Below, one piece after another: positions 1 through 6,471 of a DNA stretch of 64,000 nucleotides. This stretch comes from Oscillospiraceae bacterium (lineage in GTDB: Bacteria; Bacillota; Clostridia; Oscillospirales; Acutalibacteraceae). Under the pieces are notes generated by a model, which saw only the letters and a list, made by a program, of their open reading frames with translations, did no database searches and was not told where the DNA came from. A program made the position numbers and the translations under genes. The DNA lies in contig JALCPP010000005.1 in the NCBI GenBank assembly GCA_022650485.1, forward strand, positions 1-64,000, read 5' to 3'. Position 1 is the stretch's first letter. Each line of letters begins with the position of its first letter.

Positions 1-83
1 AAGCTGTCAGCATCATCGCCCTGGAACATGGTGATTGCATAGCATTTTTTCATGGAAGCAAGAACTTTTTTACGGTAAACCAT
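1..83 (-). CDS. Truncated unidentified gene, last visible gene of PTS operon
   Basis: Only the first 27 codons lie in the window (MVYRKKVLASMKKCYAIT and on); the rest runs off the left edge. A GGAGG ribosome site sits 7-8 bases before the ATG, so the start is convincing. It follows the PTS IIB gene by about 40 bases on the same strand, so it is probably the first catabolic enzyme of the operon. Nothing in 27 residues identifies the family. Confidence 0.6.
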   Translation of the reverse strand, partial: MVYRKKVLASMKKCYAITMFQGDDADS

Positions 84-122
84 AGTAACCTCCAGTGCAG
101 GATTAAGATTCTATTTTCAGCA

Positions 123-428
123 TCAGCGCTTGAATTTTTCAAAAGCGCCGCTTTCTACCAGCTTTTCTTTTACTTCTTTTTCACTCAGTACATTGCGCAG
201 ACCAATTACAATGACGCCCGCAGCTTGTGCATCCTTATACATGTTTACAAAATTCAAGGGAGCAAACACGATGTCAAATTGTCTTGCGGAACTGACACCT
301 TCAGAAAGGGCGCAGTGGTGGATGTTGTCAACCGGCAGGTCCAGTGCCTTTGCCGCTTTTTGTACAGACATTTTCATCATGAGCGAAGTTCCTGCTCCGT
401 TTGCGCACGCAACCAGAATTTTAGCCAA
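123..428 (-). CDS. PTS sugar transporter subunit IIB, ascorbate/UlaB type
   Basis: Cytoplasmic phosphocarrier of 101 residues that passes phosphate from IIA to the sugar entering through IIC. The N-terminal strand and P-loop-like turn carry Cys8 in VACANGAGTS, the expected phosphorylated cysteine of the lactose/ascorbate IIB fold. It is the third gene of a minus-strand operon (IIA, IIC, IIB, partial gene), about 100 bases after IIC. The neighbouring IIC is clearly UlaA-like, which places this IIB in the SgaB/UlaB group. The real substrate is not shown by the sequence: no ascorbate-pathway enzymes (UlaG, UlaD, UlaE, UlaF) are visible nearby. Confidence 0.88.
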   Translation of the reverse strand: MAKILVACANGAGTSLMMKMSVQKAAKALDLPVDNIHHCALSEGVSSARQFDIVFAPLNFVNMYKDAQAAGVIVIGLRNVLSEKEVKEKLVESGAFEKFKR

Positions 429-530
429 TGAAAAGACCTTCTTTCTAAGTGATTCACTGTTTGTGTATTTTTCAGCCGCCCGTACGGGCGGCCGTATGAT
501 TGAAATGAAAGTGCAGAGTCTGCTGAAAGA

Positions 531-2030
531 TCACTGCTTTTGGGCACGGATTTCCTTGCATTTTTCGTAGTCTTCTGTTTCCATAAAATACGTGTCTTTG
601 TTCTTGCGGTACTGGAGCTGAGGAATCAGGAACAGGATTGCCAAAACAATGACGAGTCCGGCGTAGCTCAGGTATTTCATCAGCACGGTGAAAGTCGGCC
701 AGATAACGGCCCAGTCCCACATGCCAAGGTATCCGCCGTATGCCGCCATGCCGACCCAGCCGGCAATCAGTGCGGAGCCGAAGACCTGGCAGAGCCCGGA
801 AATAAAGGGGAACAAGCAGGCTGCGCGCAGGCCGCCTTTATTGTTGCAGTAAACGCCGATGGTTGCATTGTCAAAGAATAACGGCACAAATCCGGCGACC
901 ACAACAACAGGGCTTTTCAGAACAAGAAGCAGGCCGATGGCGATAAACTGACCGATTGCGCCGAACAGGAACCCGATGGTGACGGCATTTGGGGAACCAA
1001 AACCGTAGGTCACGGCGCAGTCCACGCCCGGTACGGCACCATGCAGGAGCTTGTCGGAAATGCCCTGGAATGAGTTGGTCAGTTCAGAAACGAAGGTCCT
1101 GACGCCCAGCTGCAAAATAGAAAGATAAACGGCAAAATTCAACGATGTTGTCAGAATATAGAAGAAGAAGTTTTGTTCTTGTGTGAGAAATTCCTGCGAA
1201 ACAAGGAAGTCTTTCCCCAATACCAGCAGGATCGCGCCGAAGAATATGGTCATCAGGATGGAGGTGGCAACCAGATTTTCGTTGAAGATCGCAAGGAAAC
1301 CCGGAAGCTTAAGGTCCTCGATTCTGCGGGACTTTTTCTTAGACTTGGAGTTCATGATCTCTGCGAGCTTGCTGAAAATTGCGATTCCAAACATCTGCTG
1401 GTGTGCCACCGAAAAACCGGCGCCGTCCGTCAGGTCTTGCGTAGCGCCGACACACACATTGGTGCCAACTGCCCAGTAAACCCCGAGTACGATGCTCATC
1501 ACAATTAAAACCCAAGTGTTGTTCAGAACGGGGAAACAGAACATGATGAGCCAGAAAGCCGTGGCGGCCTGCTGCAGCTGTACATGACCGGTTGTGAAAA
1601 TCGCACGGCATTTGGTGTACTTTTTCAGTGCAACCAGAAGAATATTTAATATGAAAGCAAACAGAAGCAGAAGCATAACCTGCGAAAATGTTTTGCCTGC
1701 AATGAAAGCCGGTGCATTGGGATCTTCAAGCCCCGCCTGAACGGCATTCTGTCCGAAATACGGGTCGATGACCATGGCGCTCAGGTGAAAGCGCTCTTTC
1801 AGTCCAACCAGAATCGGCCTGAAATTGCCGACCAGTCCGCCGGAGCCTACAACGAGGATCATATACCCAACGGTCGCTTTCAAGAATCCGGCCAGCACAT
1901 CATACCACGGCTTTCGCAGTAATATGTAACCGATTACCACGATTACACCGATGAAGTATGCGGGCTGTGTCAAAATATTTTTGGCGAAGAAGCTCCAGAT
2001 GAACATAAATGCGTTCAGAATTGCCTCCAT
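531..2030 (-). CDS. PTS sugar transporter subunit IIC, UlaA/SgaT family
   Basis: Integral membrane permease of 499 residues, slightly longer than E. coli UlaA (about 465). Family landmarks are visible: an N-terminal segment ending GYILLRKP, the central GFSVAHQQMFG block (UlaA has GFSIGHQQ), LKLPGFLAIFNENLVATSILMT, the GAVPGVDCAV block and VPLFFDNATIGVY. About ten hydrophobic segments span the protein. The C-terminus has a hydrophilic tail after the last membrane segment. It sits between IIA and IIB in one operon. Membership in the UlaA family is firm. L-ascorbate as substrate is only one possibility, because UlaA-like permeases are found beside many different sugar enzymes. Confidence 0.92.
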   Translation of the reverse strand: MEAILNAFMFIWSFFAKNILTQPAYFIGVIVVIGYILLRKPWYDVLAGFLKATVGYMILVVGSGGLVGNFRPILVGLKERFHLSAMVIDPYFGQNAVQAGLEDPNAPAFIAGKTFSQVMLLLLFAFILNILLVALKKYTKCRAIFTTGHVQLQQAATAFWLIMFCFPVLNNTWVLIVMSIVLGVYWAVGTNVCVGATQDLTDGAGFSVAHQQMFGIAIFSKLAEIMNSKSKKKSRRIEDLKLPGFLAIFNENLVATSILMTIFFGAILLVLGKDFLVSQEFLTQEQNFFFYILTTSLNFAVYLSILQLGVRTFVSELTNSFQGISDKLLHGAVPGVDCAVTYGFGSPNAVTIGFLFGAIGQFIAIGLLLVLKSPVVVVAGFVPLFFDNATIGVYCNNKGGLRAACLFPFISGLCQVFGSALIAGWVGMAAYGGYLGMWDWAVIWPTFTVLMKYLSYAGLVIVLAILFLIPQLQYRKNKDTYFMETEDYEKCKEIRAQKQ

Positions 2031-2127
2031 ATAAATCCTCCTGTTTTGTCAGCGGGCTTTATTGCTTGTTTTCCATATCCGCAGTATGGTTGTAAATGCT
2101 TCACAGAGATGGGAATAGAAATCTGAA

Positions 2128-2595
2128 TTATCCCTGCTGCTTCTCTAAAAGATTGTCAATTTCCAGTAAATCTTCGGGCTTTTCAACTTTTTTCAGCATT
2201 TCAAGAGCTTTTTCATTCGTTAGAACGGCATAGAGCTTTTGCATGTTGCTGAGATGTTCGTCCGGGTTTGTAGAACTCAACGTAAAAAATATCTGTGCGT
2301 CTTTTGCGGGGTTTCCTTCTTCAAAATGAACGGGTACGGAAGTTTTCATAAATCCAATGGCGGTTGTGTGGGCGCCTTTTGCATTCTCGGTTGAATGTGG
2401 AAGGGCAAGACCCGGCAGGATGACAATGTACGGTCCGTGCTTTTTAATGCAGGCGATGATTTCTTCAGCGTAGATTTCATCTACCGTTCCATCTTTTACC
2501 AAAGATTCGCAGCTCTTCCGGATGGAATCTTCCCATGAAAGTGGTTCCGTACAAAACACATAATGCTTTTTTTCGAAAATATCTCGTAGTAAAAT
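2128..2595 (-). CDS. PTS sugar transporter subunit IIA, fructose/ascorbate (type 2) family, probable ATT start
   Basis: First gene of the PTS operon; takes phosphate from HPr and hands it to IIB. His67 in GLALPHST is the expected phosphorylated histidine of EIIA type 2. From an ATT at 2595 the protein is 155 residues and begins (I/M)LLRDIFEKK, which aligns with the UlaC start MKLRDSLAEN. A GGAGG at 2605-2609 lies 9 bases before that ATT. The only upstream ATG (2622) would put the ribosome site inside the coding region and add nine residues that the family lacks. No ATG, GTG or TTG suits the site better. The start choice is inference; the family call is firm. Confidence 0.85.
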   Translation of the reverse strand: MLLRDIFEKKHYVFCTEPLSWEDSIRKSCESLVKDGTVDEIYAEEIIACIKKHGPYIVILPGLALPHSTENAKGAHTTAIGFMKTSVPVHFEEGNPAKDAQIFFTLSSTNPDEHLSNMQKLYAVLTNEKALEMLKKVEKPEDLLEIDNLLEKQQG

Positions 2596-2621
2596 AGTTG
2601 TGTACCTCCATTCACAAAACA

Positions 2622-2675
2622 TTCAAAATGAACATATATTTGCAGCTGCAATGGAATCTGCTAATATTATGCCTA
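2622..2675 (-). promoter_or_regulatory. Conserved upstream block of PTS operon 1
   Basis: This block matches 23635-23688 upstream of the second UlaA-type PTS operon. Both hold TTCAAA, two bases, GAACATAT, then 22-27 weakly conserved bases, then TATTATGCCTA, with identical total length. It lies directly before the IIA start. It probably contains the promoter and an operator for a shared regulator. The rest of 2676-2883 shows no coding potential. Confidence 0.55.
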
Positions 2676-2883
2676 TTTTTATCGCTCATATCAAGCATAA
2701 AATGCAATAAACTTCCTAAATGGTTTTAATGTGGATATACAGTTTGGACTCATATAAGTTCAAAACGTTCATAATTTATGAACTACAATTCATCCATCTA
2801 TTTCCAAACATATGGGCAAAACTGTAAAAAAGCGTAACCTTTGGCTGTGTATTACTATGTGCATCTTTTTCGCTGAAATGCAA

Positions 2884-2913
2884 AGAACCGCTCCTTTTTT
2901 TAGGAGCGGTTCT
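2884..2913 (-). terminator. Hairpin downstream of the CoA-transferase gene
   Basis: A perfect 12-base inverted repeat (AGAACCGCTCCT / AGGAGCGGTTCT) with a 6-base T loop, 73 bases after the CoA-transferase stop. The run of U after the stem is poor on the minus strand, so it may be a weak terminator or a stabilising hairpin. Confidence 0.55.
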
Positions 2914-2985
2914 AAATTGGCAATTATTCTGCTTAAAAACGTGCCTTGTGCCTGAGACCAGCAAAGCCAAGCAGTAATTTAAAAT

Positions 2986-4320
2986 TTACCATATTTTATT
3001 TTTTTCTGCCTCATTTTTCAGCCAATCCCTGAATGAAGGATGCGCAATGTTAATAAGAGCTTCTGCTCTGCCCTTTACATTTAAGCCGCGCAGCCAGGCA
3101 ATTCCATATTCTGTTACCACATAGTCGACGTCGTTGCGGGACGTTGAAACGACCGCGCCGGTCGCAAGGAACGGGACAATCTTGGAATGCAGCTCTTCTT
3201 TGCCGTCTGCATTTTTAGTAGTGTATGTGGAGTGCATGGCGATAATGGATTTTCCTTCGGGGGACATTTGGGCGCCCTGCACGGTTTCGGCCTGCCCGCC
3301 GGTGCCGGACCACTGAGTGTGCCCCACGGTTTCAGAAGCGCACTGCCCGGTTAGGTCAACTTCCAGCGTAGCGTTAATCGAAACAAATTTATTGTTTTTA
3401 CCAATTGTATAGGGGTTGTTGGAATAAGTGCAGGATTTAAAAAGTACAGACGGGTTATTGTCTAAAAAATCATACAGGCGTTGGCTGCCCATGGTAAACG
3501 AACAAATAGAATAGCCGTTGTTAAACCCTTTTTGACTATTGTCAACAGCGCCGCATTCAATCAGATCAACCATGGCTTCCGTGAACATCTCTGTATGGAT
3601 TCCCAAATGATGCTTGCTTTTCAGTTCCGTGGCCACCGCATTTGGTATATTGCCGATTCCCAGTTGAATCGTGGAGCCGTCTTCTACTAATGATGCAATG
3701 TTCTTGCCGATTTTTGCATCTACAGCGGTGTAGGGAACCATCCCGATGGTGGGAATGGGTCGATCCGACTCGACCAGAGCGTCGACTTCGGAAATATGAA
3801 TCATGGTATCCCCGTATGTACGAGGGAAATGGGGATTCACTTCAAGCAGTACCAAGGCTCCTGCATCCACTAGGTCCCGCTCATAGATCGCGCTGATGGA
3901 CAGGGACAGGTAACCGTGTTCATCCATGGGGGATACCGTTGCGATCACAACCGGGCGCCGGCCGTCATGCCGTGCGCGGCACAACGCTTTGCTGAGCGCG
4001 GTTGTAGAGTGCTGAGGGATATCGCTGACCAGCTTTTCGTTATGCGCTTTTCTCAGGTGTGCGTTAAAAAACCAGCCGTTGTGGGAAAGAATGCCGTCCA
4101 TCTCCGGGTCGTGAAATACGGGGTAGTCTTTGATTGGCAAGCAGGTTTGCAGCACAACATTTTTGACCCTTGTTTTTTTCAGATGCTGCAGATGCGAAAG
4201 AATCGCATCCGGTTCAGCCGCAGCCTGAGCAGTGAAAATATAATCGTTGTCCCGGATTAACTCAAGCAGTTGTTCGGCGGACATCCGCTTTTCTTGATAA
4301 AGTTCCTGAATTGTTTTCAT
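2986..4320 (-). CDS. Acetyl-CoA hydrolase/transferase family CoA-transferase (4-hydroxybutyrate or butyryl-CoA:acetate type)
   Basis: Cytoplasmic enzyme of 444 residues that moves CoA between acyl-CoA and a carboxylate such as acetate. Glu244 in IHTEMFTEAM is the residue expected to form the glutamyl-CoA thioester in Cat2/4-hydroxybutyrate CoA-transferases. Other family blocks are GIGNIPNAVA (222-230), the C-terminal SGTGGQAETVQGAQMSPEGK stretch, and STSRNDVDYVVTEYG followed by AWLRG. Length fits the family (430-450). The GAQMSPEGKSIIA and SGTGGQ pattern is shared by butyryl-CoA and 4-hydroxybutyrate transferases, so the substrate cannot be fixed here. It is a single-gene unit with its own long upstream region, which holds a dyad repeat and the remains of a LysR regulator. 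Confidence 0.85.
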   Translation of the reverse strand: MKTIQELYQEKRMSAEQLLELIRDNDYIFTAQAAAEPDAILSHLQHLKKTRVKNVVLQTCLPIKDYPVFHDPEMDGILSHNGWFFNAHLRKAHNEKLVSDIPQHSTTALSKALCRARHDGRRPVVIATVSPMDEHGYLSLSISAIYERDLVDAGALVLLEVNPHFPRTYGDTMIHISEVDALVESDRPIPTIGMVPYTAVDAKIGKNIASLVEDGSTIQLGIGNIPNAVATELKSKHHLGIHTEMFTEAMVDLIECGAVDNSQKGFNNGYSICSFTMGSQRLYDFLDNNPSVLFKSCTYSNNPYTIGKNNKFVSINATLEVDLTGQCASETVGHTQWSGTGGQAETVQGAQMSPEGKSIIAMHSTYTTKNADGKEELHSKIVPFLATGAVVSTSRNDVDYVVTEYGIAWLRGLNVKGRAEALINIAHPSFRDWLKNEAEKNKIW

Positions 4321-4506
4321 TTCATCCGTCCTTCCTTACACAGAATTAAATGATTGGTATTTGATGCTTTAGCCGTGGTTGACAGGCTGCTTATAACCCG
4401 TCGGTTTCATTACGATATTTTTCACATTGCTGCTGCCGTGGCACGTTCGGCTCTATGTGCCAAGTATAGCATGGCAATTTGAAAAAGGAAAACAGCAGTT
4501 TTTCAT

Positions 4507-4536
4507 GATAGAATGAATTTGTTTCATCATTCTATC
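4507..4536. promoter_or_regulatory. Dyad repeat upstream of the CoA-transferase, candidate operator
   Basis: Perfect 10-base arms GATAGAATGA and TCATTCTATC are separated by 10 bases, about 190 bases before the CoA-transferase start. A TATACT-like -10 lies about 50 bases nearer the gene. There is no T run, so an operator is more likely than a terminator. It lies next to the LysR relic, which could once have been its regulator. Confidence 0.45.
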
Positions 4537-4620
4537 AAATGATGGAGGTATAAATAAAAATCATTTATTTTGACCTAAAAAACGCAGAATTGCTGTTGGG
4601 CAACTCTGAGAGGAATAGAG

Positions 4621-4803
4621 TTAAATGTCGTCGCACATTTCTAAAAAACACTGCATGGGTGAGGTAATGCGTTTGTCTTTCCGGTAAATTACAGATAATT
4701 CCCAGGGGAATTCAGGACTTTTCAGATGCAGCTGTTTCACACAGGCCCGGCTGTGTTTTTCTAAAAGACACTTGGAAAGGAAAGAGACGCCCTGAGTGCA
4801 GTG
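4621..4803 (-). pseudogene. LysR-family regulator, C-terminal remnant only
   Basis: A 60-codon open stretch ends in TAA at 4621 and is closed upstream by an in-frame stop at 4804-4806. It has no start codon or ribosome site. The translation contains TQGVSFLSKCLLEKHSR, then LHLKSPEFPWELSVIYRKDK, then ITSPMQCFLEMCDDI. This reads like the end of a LysR effector domain: the GVSFLP-like turn, a hydrophobic strand, R+K, then the final helix with FLE. The DNA-binding domain and most of the effector domain are absent, and upstream DNA holds nothing similar. I read this as a deletion relic. Confidence 0.6.
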
Positions 4804-4896
4804 TTAAGATTTTGTAAAATCCTTATTTTGATTATACGGCTCAGCCGGCCAAAAATCCAGAAAAGACCGAAGGTCGTTTTTTCAAAACCATTACGC

Positions 4897-4931
4897 AAAA
4901 AGCAGGAGCCCGAGAATATCAGGCTCCTGCT
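4897..4931 (-). terminator. Terminator of the MFS gene
   Basis: AGCAGGAGCC / GGCTCCTGCT stem (10 bases) followed on the minus strand by TTTT, 26 bases after the MFS stop codon. Confidence 0.8.
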
Positions 4932-4956
4932 TACTATGTGTTAAAACGAAAAACTT

Positions 4957-6165
4957 TTATTTCCTGTTCTGTTTCTGTTTACCGTGAATTACGTAAATTA
5001 TGCCGCAGACACAGGTGGATAGAATCAGGGTGATTCCCAAAACGGCAAGGCCGGTTGTTACCGACCACAAATTGCAGACCCAGCCTGCGATGGGACTTGC
5101 GATGATCATCATACAGCTGTACAGTATACTGTTGATACTTACCAGAGTAGCCCGCTGATCGCTGGGAAACTTCTGGTTCAGATGATTGTCCGTATGAAGG
5201 TCGATGATTCCATCCGCCGCTTGGGCGAAAGAGGCCCCTGCCAAAATAATAGGTAAAATATTGCTGCCGGCGGACAGCGTGCCAAGACCGGCGCCTGCCG
5301 CACAGCCCAGCGAAATTTTAAAGAAGCGTGCCTTTAGCCGCGGAGCAAGGATGACACCGATCGCTCCGGCCAATTGTATCAGCAGAAGCGGCAGCCCGAT
5401 GATTGCCCTTGGGACTCCCGCAGTGACCAGATGTTCCTGTAAGAGCATATAAGTAAGATATGTAACACAGGCGACGGAGCAGTCCGCGGCCATCACCCAT
5501 AGGATTCGAGGCTGATGAATCAGGAAATCTTTACTCATGCGGATTTGCCGGCGCAATCTGCCGAACAGATCGTCAAAAGGATTTTGCTGCCGGTGCTTCT
5601 GCGCTTTCGTAGCCAGCGGCTCTGTAAGAGAATAGGCAATGGCTGCGGATGCCATCGCCAGTAAAGCGCTGACCAGATAGACTTTCATATATCCCAGAGC
5701 TACGGCAATGACACTGCTGAGACCGGAAATTGCCTGCACGATTCTGTAAATTGTGTTTTGAACGGAACTGACTTTAATATATTGATCCGCTTGCCCTGCT
5801 ATGAGCAGACTGTCATAAGTAAGCGCTTCAAGAGTACCGGAAAGCAGATTGTAACCCAGCGCACAGAATCCCATGGAAGCGCAGACCCCGGCAAAATTTG
5901 TGCTCAATGCCATGAGAAGAGCTGAAAGCAAACTGGAAATACAGGATGCGGCCATGGCACGCTTTCTGCCGAGCAGATCTGCCGCCATGCCGCTGGGGAC
6001 TTCGCACAGAAAACTGACCAGGTGAAAAAACCCTTCCGCCAAACCGATTTCCATCAGGGTAAATCCTCTTGAAAGCAAAAAGAGAACCCAGACGGAATCC
6101 GCAATGTTCAGCGCATTGACGGTTTGAAAAAAATATAATTTTTTTATTTGTTTTTTGATATTCAT
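4957..6165 (-). CDS. MFS transporter
   Basis: Inner-membrane transporter of 402 residues with about twelve hydrophobic segments and the MFS loop 2-3 signature in altered form (GMAADLLGRKRAM, near residues 59-71). The first helix carries NALNIADSVWVLF. A basic loop (EPLATKAQKHRQQNPFDDL) divides the two six-helix halves. Substrate is unknown; an exporter of small molecules or drugs is the usual role of such proteins. It starts at ATG 6165 with an AAGGAAT ribosome site. Upstream on the same transcript lie a promoter, a 27-codon reading frame and a strong terminator, an arrangement typical of attenuation. Confidence 0.85.
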   Translation of the reverse strand: MNIKKQIKKLYFFQTVNALNIADSVWVLFLLSRGFTLMEIGLAEGFFHLVSFLCEVPSGMAADLLGRKRAMAASCISSLLSALLMALSTNFAGVCASMGFCALGYNLLSGTLEALTYDSLLIAGQADQYIKVSSVQNTIYRIVQAISGLSSVIAVALGYMKVYLVSALLAMASAAIAYSLTEPLATKAQKHRQQNPFDDLFGRLRRQIRMSKDFLIHQPRILWVMAADCSVACVTYLTYMLLQEHLVTAGVPRAIIGLPLLLIQLAGAIGVILAPRLKARFFKISLGCAAGAGLGTLSAGSNILPIILAGASFAQAADGIIDLHTDNHLNQKFPSDQRATLVSINSILYSCMMIIASPIAGWVCNLWSVTTGLAVLGITLILSTCVCGIIYVIHGKQKQNRK

Positions 6166-6191
6166 TGTTTACCATTCCTTATGAAATCTTT

Positions 6192-6286
6192 CCTTTTACA
6201 GATTTTACAGGCGGTAAACAAAAAAAGGCTGTGGCAAAACGCCACAGCCTTACGTTTCACAAAGCTGCTGCTTTACCTGTAAAAGG
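6192..6286 (-). promoter_or_regulatory. Mutually complementary RNA segments around the MFS leader terminator
   Basis: In the minus-strand RNA the end of the small frame (6286 to 6272, CCUUUUACAGGUAAA) can pair with 6201-6192 (CUGUAAAAGG, 10 base pairs). It can also pair with 6218-6203, where UUUACC, a short bulge and CUGUAAAA give 9 plus 4 pairs. Both partners lie between the terminator and the MFS ribosome site. A ribosome on the last codons would mask the first segment, so these pairings could couple translation of the small frame to readthrough or to MFS translation. Confidence 0.45.
6225..6251 (-). terminator. Strong terminator between the small reading frame and the MFS gene
   Basis: Perfect 11-base stem AAGGCTGTGGC / GCCACAGCCTT with a 5-base loop, followed on the minus strand by a run of seven T. 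It lies 21 bases after the 27-codon frame and about 45 bases before the MFS ribosome site. Confidence 0.85.
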
Positions 6287-6356
6287 GCGCACTGATACTA
6301 GGAACGGCAAAAGCATCGCCTTTTGAAACGAGTAAAACATCAAGTTTCCATCCCAT
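6273..6356 (-). CDS. 27-residue peptide, likely leader peptide of the MFS gene
   Basis: ATG at 6356 with GGAGG at 6365-6369, 8 bases away, and a TAA at 6273. The peptide starts MGWKLDVLLVSKGD and ends SAPFYR. It has its own near-consensus promoter and is followed within 21 bases by a strong terminator, so it forms a complete small transcription unit in front of the MFS gene. It has no signal peptide or membrane segment and I recognise no family. Two readings fit: a regulatory leader peptide whose translation controls the exporter, or a small exported or signalling peptide paired with it. Confidence 0.6.
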   Translation of the reverse strand: MGWKLDVLLVSKGDAFAVPSISAPFYR

Positions 6357-6387
6357 TGAATGCGCCTCCTTTTAACAGAATGGGTTT

Positions 6388-6416
6388 ATTATAACAAGTG
6401 CTGGTGAAAAAAGCAA
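6388..6416 (-). promoter_or_regulatory. Sigma-A promoter of the leader peptide / MFS unit
   Basis: -10 TATAAT (6393-6388, perfect) and -35 TTGCTT (6416-6411) are separated by exactly 17 bases, about 30 bases upstream of the small frame's ATG. Confidence 0.75.
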
Positions 6417-6471
6417 GTATTTCGGGGAAGCGGCCAGCTGTTGAAAAAACAGGGAAATGCAACCGTGGTTT

